DNA of 64,000 bases from the NCBI GenBank assembly GCA_964019055.1, contig OZ025211.1:16118716-16182715 (forward strand), written 5' to 3'. Positions 11,467-22,286 of the stretch are shown one piece after another (within the stretch, counting starts at the first letter, position 1; the number at the start of each line of letters is the position of its first letter). The DNA is from Anthopleura xanthogrammica (Eukaryota > Cnidaria > Anthozoa > Actiniaria > Actiniidae). The translations under genes and the position numbers were made by a program. The notes beneath the pieces are model-generated. The model had not been told where the DNA came from. It ran no database searches and saw nothing but the letters and a program-made list of their open reading frames with translations.

Positions 11467-14095
11467 TCAACGTAAAGGTTTGAACATCCACGTTTTGTGG
11501 TCCCTAGATGGCTGGTCATCGTGTTGCAGTTTGATGATTTCTGCTCGCGCATCCTGAGTGTATAACTCAAAGCTATTGGATTTCCTGCAGATGAAGGAGA
11601 GAATAAAATGTAGTTATATAAACTTCCTTCATTTCCCTGTTTGATTTTATCCTCTCAAAGTTACAATTGAGTTGGTCAGAATTGCTTCTTTATGAAGTAA
11701 ACAGTTCAGAGGCAGCCCAAGCACCATACTTGAGACTCCTTTAGGCCTAAATATAAGTCTTTTCAAAGAATATGTTAATTTGTAAAACAAATGTACAGAG
11801 GACATTTTTTACAAATTCACATATTCACATATTCTTTGAAAATATATTTAGGCCTCAAGGAGTCTCAAGTACGCTGCTTAATGGCTGCATGTGGCATACT
11901 GGGCAGTATTATTGACACTTAAAAATATGAGACGCTGTAACATACCATCGTCCTGCCCTCTTTATTGTGCTGTCATCTGCACCACAACGAGCAGCCCACT
12001 GAGCTGCTGATCTCCTTATTGAATGGGTTGTGTATTTCTTTCCAAATAAGTTTTGACATATGTTAACCAATCATTTTAATAATGTCAAAATTACAAAATA
12101 AATAGTGTGAATATAGCAGCATTTGTTTACCTGGCCAAAAGTCTTTCTATAAGAAGACACACCATGATACCCTTTTGAGGAGCTCAGTGTTAAATTGTTC
12201 CTTGCGACCCTGGGAAAAATCAATCCTTTAGTGATACCTATAAGCCGGAGAAATAATTAAAAACATTTCAAAATGCTTAATTAAAAAGGAATTGTAAAAA
12301 CTAGCGGTTATATTTTGGTGTAATATATATATATTGAAGACCTTTATGTGGACGAAGAAGTCATGTTGTGAGTATATATATATATATGAAGAAATTAAAA
12401 ATTAGAAGTCACACTTATTGAACACCTACCTGTTATCATAAACCAACTCAATAAGGCAGTAACAGGACAAATCTTCATTTCTAAAGGGTTTGACCACAGA
12501 GTCAATGTAGCACCTGAAAATTGTAAGAACCGGATACACATTGTATTCAGGTATGAGAGTGACAGGTAAAGTATTTAAAGAAATGAAAAAAGGTGGGTAT
12601 TTGAGGAAAATGGTTAGGAATTTGATATCTAGATTGGTATTCATGATCCACTGATATATACTTATTATTTATTTTGAAACTATATATAGTAAAATCATAA
12701 GGTGTACCTTTGGCTTGTCTATCCGCTTTTGAGAAGGGAATTCTAACCTCGATTCGATGAGGAATATTGTCTGATTGTGCTGAAAGGACTTATAGTACCA
12801 GTTAGGAAAAAAGAATTTGTCCGTTAAGGCATTCTCGTTCTCATAGCCTGCGCTATTGGCTGACAATATCGCAGGCTCTGGGAACGAGAATGCCTGAACG
12901 GCGAAAGTATGTTTGATCACAGCACTTTTCATACCTCGCATAAGCGCTGAATTTCTATAGTTATGGACTGTTCATTTATTACATTGAAGAGGGAGGGGGA
13001 CTGACGTAATAAACGAACAGCCCCTTACAGGCCATTTCAGTAAACGAACAGTCCCTTAAAATCGAAATATGAATTTCTTACTGACAAGTTTTAACTCGTA
13101 AAGATTTCTTTCTAGAGGAGCAAATAGAACCTGTCATTGCAAAACTTCAGTGTCATTACATACAATACTCGAAAAAACTGGTTTAGACTTCGTAAGCAGA
13201 CAGAGGCGGAGAAAGTTCTAATAGCATGACTTACCATCGAAACCATCAGGAAAGGAGAGATGTTTCACTTTCAGCCTTAACGGCTCCTCACTTCGTAAAA
13301 ATAGACCAAAAGAGAACAATGTTACCGTCCACAGCCACAACCCACGCATACCCTAGAAATCAATTGGAAAAAAATTATCTTCAACTTACAAAAATGAACT
13401 GTAGCTAGTGATTGAAAGTCTTGATTCAACTCTATCGTATTCAAGCAATAATTCCTCATTCGGTAGAGGTCATCAAGCATGAACGGTGGGGCTTTCTTTG
13501 GTTCGTAAGCTTTACGACCTCTTCGCGTTTCTTTCTTTGAAGGTCGCTTCGCCCTTTTGATAAGTTGTTTGATGGTTTGCTTTACACCTAAAATGTCAAA
13601 AGAATGTTTTATTAAAACCCGGACGTGAGACGCGATGCAATTGCGATTTGCGTTATGTCATGCAGGTTGAATTAAAGTCGTCCAAGAAGGCCTGAGTGAA
13701 ATACTAATAAGTAGCGCCCAAAAGCAAAAACCTTTACGTTTGTTTGGTTCATGCCTCATCGAATAAAAACTAAATAGTTGTTAACCTTACTCCTGAAATA
13801 CACGTGCACTTTTGCATGCTTATCAAACCCGCTGAATTATAACAAAAAAAGCCAATATATCAGCTGTTGATTAAACTAAATAACTAACCAGGAGATAACA
13901 TCGGATTTCCACTTGGTATAATGGAAATGACTTTCCCTTCGTCATCTTTTTCTATCACTTCCTCGTATGGGCTAGTATGCCCAAGCGCATTGAACCAGTA
14001 TCGAAATGCTGCTTTATAGCCATTCAATACTGGGGGTTTTAAACCTTCGCAGCGAAGGGAACCAATCCGTTTTCCTTTGCGTTCGGATTTTTTTT
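11467..14095 (-). CDS. Crypton-like tyrosine recombinase gene, eight exons, N-terminus missing
   Basis: Minus-strand exons chain in phase: 13889-14095, about 13400-13587, 13235-13352, 12708-12779, 12430-12513, 12131-12225, 11946-12037 and 11467-11584 (TGA stop), about 320 residues. The catalytic set of a tyrosine recombinase is present: first Arg in FLRSEEPL (exon 3), His and Arg in THSIRRSAAQW (exon 7), the GRW motif split across the exon 7/8 junction, and nucleophile Tyr in SFELYTQDAR (exon 8). Exon 5 encodes the CPVTALL segment common between the two halves of the fold. One junction is weak: exons 2 and 3 are separated by only ~46 nt. A lone recombinase with introns fits an animal Crypton or a domesticated Crypton gene; no RT is linked to it. 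An upstream exon should exist; the Sola-like element begins 360 bp 5'. Confidence 0.8.
12826..12901. repeat. 76-bp foldback element (MITE-like hairpin)
   Basis: Arms of about 30 nt containing GGCATTCTCGTTC and AGCCTGCG face each other around a short loop. It lies in the intron between exons 3 and 4 of the recombinase gene. A second, weaker inverted pair (TGTTCATTTATTAC versus GTAATAAACGAACA) lies at about 12966-13015. Confidence 0.65.
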
Positions 14096-14147
14096 CTGCG
14101 AAAAATAAATGCAAATAGTAATCAGCAAATTAAGTTGAAACAAAACA

Positions 14148-14393
14148 TGGGCTATATACTATGTGTGTTCCAGACCACATTTTGCGTTAGCGCGAACTAT
14201 GGACACACCCCAGAATCCACGGATTGAGTTCAACTCAAAACGTGGCTTAGTCCTCGAGTCCACAGTTTGCGTCAACTCAAAATGTGGACGCCATCACCAT
14301 GGGCTATATACTATGTGTGTTCCAGACCACATTTTGCGTTAGCGCAAACTATGGACACACCCTAGAATCCACGGATTGAGTTCAACTCAAAAT
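14148..14393. repeat. Direct repeat pair, 150-bp spacing
   Basis: A ~95-bp segment beginning ATGGGCTATATACTATGTG is found at about 14148-14241 and again at 14298-14393, nearly identical. It sits between the recombinase gene and the left edge of the Sola-like element. Confidence 0.8.
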
Positions 14394-14456
14394 CATTGCC
14401 TTATTGTTTCACGGATTGCATGCATGTAAATGGACGTGATATTTGTAGAAGTTTAA

Positions 14457-15432
14457 GAGGCGATGTTCATAGCCATCAGACATTCGCGGCAAAGCTTGTT
14501 TTATCGATTTTGCTCAAATTTTAACCATAGGTAGGCCTTGTCATAAGATACACCACTGTGTAGTTAGTTTTGAAAATTTTTACTTTTTTGAGGAAAAAAC
14601 GGGGGAAAACGATTTCGCGCCAAATCGCCCGTCTGAGACTCGTAATTTTAGGTCAACTTTGTCGGCTTCGTGTGCCCAAAATATTAACTCTACTGACTCA
14701 AAACTACCGTTGCAATCTTCGCAATTATCTTAAGTTATGTTCCAAGCTTTTTAAAAAACTTTCAACTGCTTTTATAATTTTTTGACACATTATTTCTGAA
14801 GTGCACTAATTACATTATGCAAAATAGGTAAAAAATAACGGGCCTTTTTCCGATGTGCTGACCAAAATTAATCAATGATGTTTTGCATTCTGAAAGTCAA
14901 AGGGGGAAATATGAGTCTGTGAAAAAATCAGCTTGGGTAAATGTAATGGAGCGAAGTTATGAAGCTCTAAACATTGAGAAAATAAGGCTGGTTTCAGACG
15001 AGTCTGCGTATGGCTGTAATCAATTAGCGTGTCATATGCCAACAAGTAATTAACATAAACAATAATTCAAGTTCCTTTATTCTACAAAATAGCTTTACAG
15101 TATAATTTCACAACGAGTAAACTTTATTTTAGTTTCCATAAGGGCATTAGAATGACATATTTGGCCTAAATTATGTCAGTTTTGTTGTCGAATACTACAA
15201 GTCGGCGCTTGTCGCCGAATATGCAAATAACTTCGTCGATAAGTGTAAACATCTTTCGAATTTTATGAAGTATTATTTCTTTTCCTTCGTTTAAAAAAAT
15301 CAGTTTTCCTTCGGAGGACTTATTTGGAAAATTGTGAGCTTTATTCGAAAGAGAAAAAAAATCGAAAATCTGTTGTTTGTTGTTAGAGGTCTGTTAGAGA
15401 AGGGACGACGACTAGGCTTACTTTGAAATTGA
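14457..15432 (+). repeat. Left terminal inverted repeat of the Sola-like element
   Basis: About 976 bp, complementary to 20758-21719 with scattered substitutions and a few small indels. The ORFs inside it are not conserved protein and are treated as chance. Confidence 0.9.
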
Positions 15433-16005
15433 TATAATGGAATTACATATTCGATAAATTGCCTTTGGACAGACCGCGCGCCAAAAATCAAAATTCAGGA
15501 AATTATCAAGCCATATATAATAATTACAATTATTGCACTATTGCATTTACACGTCACATCATAAGTTCATTGCTAGCTCCCTCCGCAGAAAACGTTTTGC
15601 TTTTTGCATCGGGATTTCCTGTGGTTAGGAGGCTACTGAGTTCAATGTCTCTTTTGTAAACTATAGCATAAGGATCATGGTCGCTGGACAGATTCATAAC
15701 AACACGAAGAAAAAGTGCGATAAAATTGTATTTACAAAACGGAGAAGGGAGGAAAAATCAAAATCAAATCAAATCAATTTTTACGTGGTCAGAGTACACT
15801 TAGCTTTATACGAAAAAACTGATATCACTAGTTTTCAGGAATGACAACAAAATGCAATAAATATCAAAGATCGAAACATAGACAAATAACATACATTAAC
15901 ACTAGTTAATATTAGAGAGAAACAAGATTTGTTTTTCTCGATTCTATCCCCCTCTGTAAACACACTGTGACGTCATAATGTAATAAAGCAATAAGTTTCC
16001 CAAAA

Positions 16006-19000
16006 CTAAAGCTTACAACTACAAGTGGCTAGCATGTCCTCTAAAGGCGTAATATATGGCTTCTTTAAGGGCCTTCCCTTAATGTTGGATGTGTCCAGTT
16101 GAAAGCTTGAGCAAATTTCTTTTAACATGGAGATGGAAAATTTTGACAGCTTTGATTGTGATGCAATTTTGCAAAGGTCATAGTTTTCAAACGTGATTGG
16201 ATGTTGAAGGCCTATCTCATCCATGACTTCACTTGCAAGATCTTTCAAATCTGCCTCCAATTTCTCTCTTTGTTGGGGCTCATCTGAACCACCATCATCA
16301 TCTTCATCAAAATCATCATCATCAACGACCACATCTAGCTTTTTCTTAGCCGCTACACGCGAGAAAAAGCTTGCAATTTGTCGAGTTGATAGCCAGTCGT
16401 CTTTGCCAAACATACGAATTCCGTCGATTTTTCTCGCTGTCCTCATCATTTTTGAAACACTTGCTGGATCTGCTTTATTTCCGGTTTGTTCTCCACTTTG
16501 AAAAATGTCTAACAGGTACTTTTTTTGGTCCTCACTGAAACGCCTTCTCTGTGTCGTTGTTTTTAGAGCCCATCCCATTGGTAAACAATTCTGTGCGTTT
16601 TCGACTTTATCCAACCTTATGTCCTCGTCCGTCTCGTAAATTCTGCAGCTAGCGCCATATTCGAGTTTCGCAGCATACGACTTCATTGCTTTGTCATATA
16701 ATGTTTCATGTTCTATTACGTATTTGTGCCGCTCACAATCGAGATGTTTTTCAAGCGAATGATGTCTTCTAAATGAGCGTACACATCCCTCCTCAGGACA
16801 AAAGTATAACGTGTCACCTACATCTTGTTCATCCTCATCCTCACCGCTGTTATCATCATGGTCATCTTCATTATCTGTCTCAGTCTTCTTACGTTCATGA
16901 ACTTTAGCTTTCTTAATATTTCTTGCCTTTACTGGGACAAAAGAACTGCTATGGGTGGCTATTATTTCGTTTACCTCTGGTAACGTTTTGTTCAAGTCAA
17001 ACTTACTGAAAGGCAAGAACTTTCCTGATCCGACCTTATACGCTCTCCACACTTTGATCCCCTTGGTTTCGTATTCAACATTGTTGATAAGACTTACACC
17101 ATCCCACTTCACTTTTATGCTTGTGACGGGCTGTGGGCCGCAAAGGGTTACATGTACTCCGGGAATACCTCCACATGACTCTATTGCACTCTTCATTTGT
17201 GCGGCTGTTTCTATGTCATTGCCTGCATTCAGATATGATTTCATGTGATTCTTGATCAGCGCGGCCTTTCGATCACATGATCCCTTGCCACCTTGCGGAT
17301 CTGAGAAATCAATGCGTTTAAGCGTGATGTCGTGCTTTGATGCTATCTGTTGTATCAATAGCATGGTTGCCGCCGAATGGTAGCATCCTGCGTTGTCTTG
17401 CTTTAAATACACATTTTTTACGTCTGGTTTTACAGTTTTTAAACTTTTGAGTACGTCATCAAAAATGGCCAACACAGCAGGGCTTTCTTGACTGCAACTC
17501 TGAAAGATGTGGACGAAAGTTAACATTTGCACTTCACCAGTCGCGCACTTTCGTATGGCTACGGTAAGATGCCAAGAGATTCCTCTCTTGCCAAACCAGT
17601 CTCTCTGGCTTTCGCGGAACGTTTTTGGAACAAATTTCATGGCCCAATCTGACACTAACAAAACGGACTCCTCATCTAAACTTTCAAGGATTTCTCGTCT
17701 TGCGGAATCCTGGTTCACATTTCTGAGTAAATGTGCTTTCCATGCTTCGATGCTATTTTTACAATTTGCGATGATATATTCCATTTCTTCCTTTTGTTCA
17801 ACTGAACAGTCAGCATTCAAAAGATTTGCTTCTATGTGATCAATAGCAGCAGTAAACAGATTGCATCTATCGCACTGCACATTATGCTCGTGATCACACT
17901 TGCTTTGAAAGTCTTTATCACTGGGATGGCTAAGTGCAAATGGTCTACAGTGATCTGCGACTGGTGAGCTGTTTGCAATGTGAACCTGTTATATATAAAT
18001 GTAAAATAAAGTTATTGAAAAATAGAACTTCATCTTTTATGTCATTGAGTATATTTCATAGTAGTTCTCATTTAGATAAAGATCGGTATTTATATCAATT
18101 ATATAAATTTTAGACAAAGAGTTATATATATATCATATTATTATTGTTATCATTATTATTATTGTTATCGTTATCGTTATCGTTATCGTTATCGTTATCG
18201 TTATCGTTATCGTTATCGTTATCGTTATCGTTATCGTTATCGTTATTGTTATTATTATTATTATTATTATGCTTATTATATTCTTATTATATTCAGTAGC
18301 AGTTGGGTGCCTATATGGACAAAGTGGGCCGACTATCATAATACATATTATTATTAATAGAGCGCGCGAGCTCATGTTGATCTCTGCTTAATTGTACATG
18401 TAACTAGCGCGCTGACACGCAGATATATAGTAACTAGACATTTTCAAACGAACTGAAAATACATCTGTACTGCGCTTAGTAGATAATAACCGTGATCGCA
18501 AAGTCATTATTGTTTATGTTTGAGTACATGTTAGTTTCTTACAAATTACCTTATAGTCTCCTTTGAGGTATCGTTTGGCATGTTTTAGATTGTCGTTCAC
18601 TGCCTTTCCCCAAGTTAGGCTCTTTCCATATTCATCCACTAGCTTATCAACTACCTTTTTAAGCTCGTCGAAAGCTTCCGCACCAGATGCAGAAAAATAA
18701 TCCAATCCTTGCAGTGATTTGCGAGTAGACGCTGAGCAAACGTCCAACACTCTTAGTAAGGTACTGCGGCTCATGGGCACATATCCTACATCTTTACAGT
18801 AGCCTTGATATTGTCGGATAATGTGCTCTGGGAGTTCCGATCGAATAACATTCGGTATTTTCATAACAGTACCCGATGAAAGTTTCAGTGTTTTTTCACC
18901 AAAAGGCAAATCCTGTACAATGTGTGTACTTGTAATAAATGTGAGGAAATGGTCCAGTTTGTCCTCTTTCACAGACATTCGAGTGTTCTTTACGGGTGGC

Positions 19001-20702
19001 AATGCTGCACCTCGCCCATGTAACAAAGTATGGTGTCTTGCAATATCATAACGATATTTCGTCAAACTTGGTATCCAGCGTAACAAATCTTTAAAGCTCA
19101 CTTTATCCGCCATTATAGATAGTATCTGACGACGAGATATCCAGTTGTCTGCATTGGCATAGCACTCTGATAAAGCTTCCAACAATGGGATATCAATATC
19201 AGAGCTGCTTTCAAACTTTTTCTGCAAGTGACTGAATAGCTTGGCTGATTCACCTGGGGCAATTTCTTCAAGGCATACGTGAGCCACTTGTTGCGCTTTT
19301 CTTACATAGAATCTCTTGGTACGGTCTGATGTTATTTCCCACGGTGTGGATAGGGTGCTTCTAATCGGACTTACATCTCTAGAACTGAGATACTCATTCA
19401 ACTTTTCTCTTGGTGGTTTCTCTGCAGTTATGGGGGACAACATGTACATGGACTCTTCACTAGGCTGGTAGAGACTCTTTGGGGTTTCTGGACTGAATGC
19501 ACCCTGAGTGTATTCCGAACTACACGGTGTACTTGTACTCTCTTGATCTCCAAGTTCAGAATCAATAGGACTTGAGACTTTTGACGTAAAAGAGACCTCT
19601 TTATCTTCGTCATCCTAAAACATAGAACAATAAATATTTACTCATTTGTCATCAGTCTGTCCGTCTATTCTATTTTTAAAAGCATTTATTCACGTCATTT
19701 ATTTATTCGTATACTTATTCTTTCATTCATTCCTTTTGTTTATTCATTAAATCATACATTTATTCATTCATTCATTCATTCATTCATTTTGTTTATTCAT
19801 TTAATCATTCATTCATTCATTCATTCATTCATTTTGTTTATTCATTTAATCATTCATTTATTCATTCATCCATTCATCCACTTTATTCATTAGGTCAATT
19901 CCTCATTCATTCACATCCATCCAAACCTATCCGCCTACTCATTAATCAATTCACTCTTGCTCTCATTTCTTTTTTTCTTTAATTTTCTTATTCATTCTTT
20001 TTCATTTCCCTACTCTTTTTCCTTTCTTATTTCTTTCTTTCTTTCTTTCTTGAAACGCCTAATTTTATTTTATTTACTGAGGTATGTACCAGTGCCATGT
20101 GACTTAGTTGTACAGCAACATCTGTTTCTTGTTTGTTATCTTGTAATTCTTTCAGAAGCTTCCTACAGTTCACACATACACCTGGAAATAGAGCGGAATA
20201 TAGAGCTATAAACTTAACGTTGTCGCTACTAATTGATAACGTAAAATTTCTCGTACATACCTGATCCAACTTGGACGAACACTCCAGTTCGTTTAAATAT
20301 CACCTGCGCTTCCGTTTTATTAACTCCTCTTTCTCCCTTCGGCCACTTCCTCTTGCCTTTTCCATGGGTTGAGATCCCCACTGGAACTCTGCATCTCTCA
20401 GTGGACCTCCTTGTCCAGCCCAAACCTAATTTTAATCGATGAAGAGGACAAATTGTCCAGGTTGCAATGTCCTTGGGACACGTAAACAATCCTGCTCGGC
20501 TTAAAATCAGATCGGCTTCATTAGAGTGTCCAGAAAACTGAAAAGCGCGCTCGTGACTAGAAATCTCCTTCTTGCATGCAAGAATAGGAATGACACTGCA
20601 CGACTTTTGTCGACTTCTTTGATCATGGCCACAAATCCCCCTACAACAGCTTTGAAAGAACAGTAAATTTCCATTTCTACACCTTCGTAACCAACTAAGC
20701 AT
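16006..20702 (-). CDS. Sola-like transposase, four exons, ~1192 residues
   Basis: Exons: 20261-20702, 20090-20181, 18550-19614 and 16006-17985, all with GT-AG borders and matching phases (1, 0, 0). The N-terminal exon is Cys-rich (several C-x2/4-C pairs), continued by CVNCRKLL in exon 2, a likely zinc-binding DNA-recognition region. Exon 3 is helical with a Ser/Asp-rich start. Exon 4 opens with a Cys/His cluster, then the catalytic core: Asp in VSDWAMKF (about residue 646), Asp in LKQDNAGCYH (about 730) and Asp in GSCDRKAALIK (about 771), i.e. D-D-DRK. A strongly acidic linker, a C2H2 finger (CPEEGC..H..H, about residues 935-960) and a C-terminal WLSTRQIASFF motif follow. No stop or frameshift interrupts it. 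DNA cleavage and strand transfer in the nucleus is the expected role. The open frame over all exons suggests a young or still functional copy. Confidence 0.8.
18158..18247. repeat. (CGTTAT)15 hexanucleotide array
   Basis: An uninterrupted CGTTAT array inside intron 3 of the Sola-like transposase gene, flanked by degenerate TTATTA repeats. Confidence 0.95.
19690..20060. repeat. ATTC-type and TTTC-type low-complexity intron
   Basis: Intron 2 of the Sola-like transposase is dominated by degenerate CATT/ATTC tetranucleotides (about 19700-19960) followed by a T/C-rich tract up to about 20060. Confidence 0.85.
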
Positions 20703-20757
20703 CTGAAGTTATTTTATGATAACAATCGCTTTTAGCGGCAGCAAAAACACAATTCAT

Positions 20758-21719
20758 GTCAATTTCAATTAAGCCTAGTCATCCCTTCTCTGACAACAAA
20801 CAACAGATTTTCGTGATTTTTTTCTTTCAAATAAAGCTCACAATCTTCTAAAAAGGTCATCCGAAGGAAAACTGAATTTTTTAAACGAAGAAAAAGAAAT
20901 AATACTTCATAAAATTCGAAAGATGTTTACACTTATGGACGAAGTTATTTGCATATTCGGCGACAAGCGCCGACTCGTAGTATTCGACAACAAAACTGAC
21001 ATAATTTAGGCCAAATATGTCATTCTAATGCCCTTATGGAAACTAAAATAAAGTTTACTCGTTGTGAAATTATACTGTAAAGCTATTTTGTAGAATAAAG
21101 GAACTTGAATTATTGTTTATGTTAATTACTTGTTGGCATATGACACGCTAATTGATTACAGCCATACGCAGACTCGTCTGAAACCAGCCTTATTTTCTCA
21201 ATGTTTAGAGCTTCATAACTTCGCTCCATTACATTTACCCAAGCTGATTTTTTCACAGACTCATATTTCCCCCTTTGACTTTCAGAATGCAAAACATCAT
21301 TGATTAATTTTGGTCAGCACATCGGAAAAAGGCCCGTTATTTTTTACCTATTTTGCATAATGTAATTAGTGCACTTCAGAAATAATGTGTCAAAAAATTA
21401 TAAAAGCAGTTGAAAGTTTTTTAAAAAGCTTGGAACATAACTTAAGATAATTGCGAAGATTGCAACGGTAGTTTTGAGTCAGTAGAGTTAATATTTTGGG
21501 CACACGAAGCCGACAAAGTTGACCTAAAATTACGAGTCTCAGACGGGCGATTTGGCGCGAAATCGTTTCCCCCCGTTTTTTTCCTCAAAAAAGCAAACTT
21601 TTTCAAAACTAACTACACAGTGGTGTATCTTATGACAAGGCCTACCTATGGTTAAAATTTGAGCGAAATCGATAAAACAAGCTTTACCGCGAATGTCTGA
21701 TGGCTATGGACATCGCCTC
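20758..21719 (-). repeat. Right terminal inverted repeat of the Sola-like element
   Basis: About 962 bp, complementary to 14457-15432. The transposase start codon at 20702 is just inside it, so the element promoter probably lies within this TIR. Confidence 0.9.
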
Positions 21720-21723
21720 TTAA

Positions 21724-22286
21724 ACTTTTAGCTAATCTTTAAAAACACCGAAGGGGCTAAGAAATAATTGAAAATTTGGAGAAACTGGAATATGTATATA
21801 CGCAATTATATAGAGCAATTATGTATTAAAAGGAACTTTTTATTCAAATATATTTTTATTTAAAGTATTAATCACAAGAACTGTACTCACAACTGAGAAA
21901 GGTAATGAAACTTGTTTCCATCATAGTTTCACTTGTTCAATTTAATGCTTTCGCAAAAATTCATACATAAACAGTAACGTTTTATAAAAATCCATACATC
22001 GTAAAAGAAATAGTATGAACAAAGAAACATAGTACACACTAATTACATTGTTTCTTTTCTTTTTGTTTGACTACTATTCACTAAATCAAGTATTAAATAA
22101 AACCACTCACTAATAATGTCAAAAAATAAGAACATGCTATGTACAAACTACTACTACTAATATTAATAATTTCATCATCCACTAAGTGGTGATTAACATC
22201 GTACTATAGTTTGGACGATATTATATATGATTCTATTTTATCTTTAGTGTCCTTTGGACGATATTATATATAATTCTATTTTATCT
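21724..22286. other. No gene supported; AT-rich
   Basis: Intergenic stretch between the Sola-like element and the repeat-containing gene. A 47-bp near-perfect tandem duplication (about 22214-22306) with the motif TTTGGACGATATTATATAT is the only structure seen. Confidence 0.55.

Larger units (their letters stand above)
14457..21719 (-). mobile_element. Sola-like DNA transposon, 7.26 kb, with ~0.97-kb TIRs
   Basis: Near-identical inverted repeats bound the unit: 14457-15432 and 20758-21719, both starting GAGGCGATG at the outer ends. Both ends abut TTAA (14453-14456 and 21720-21723), as expected for a TTAA target duplication. A single four-exon transposase gene on the minus strand begins ~55 bp inside the right TIR. 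The D-D-DRK catalytic pattern and a 4-bp target site are the published hallmarks of the Sola superfamily, and TTAA points to the Sola3 group. Assignment is from recalled hallmarks, not a search. The element appears complete. Confidence 0.75.
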
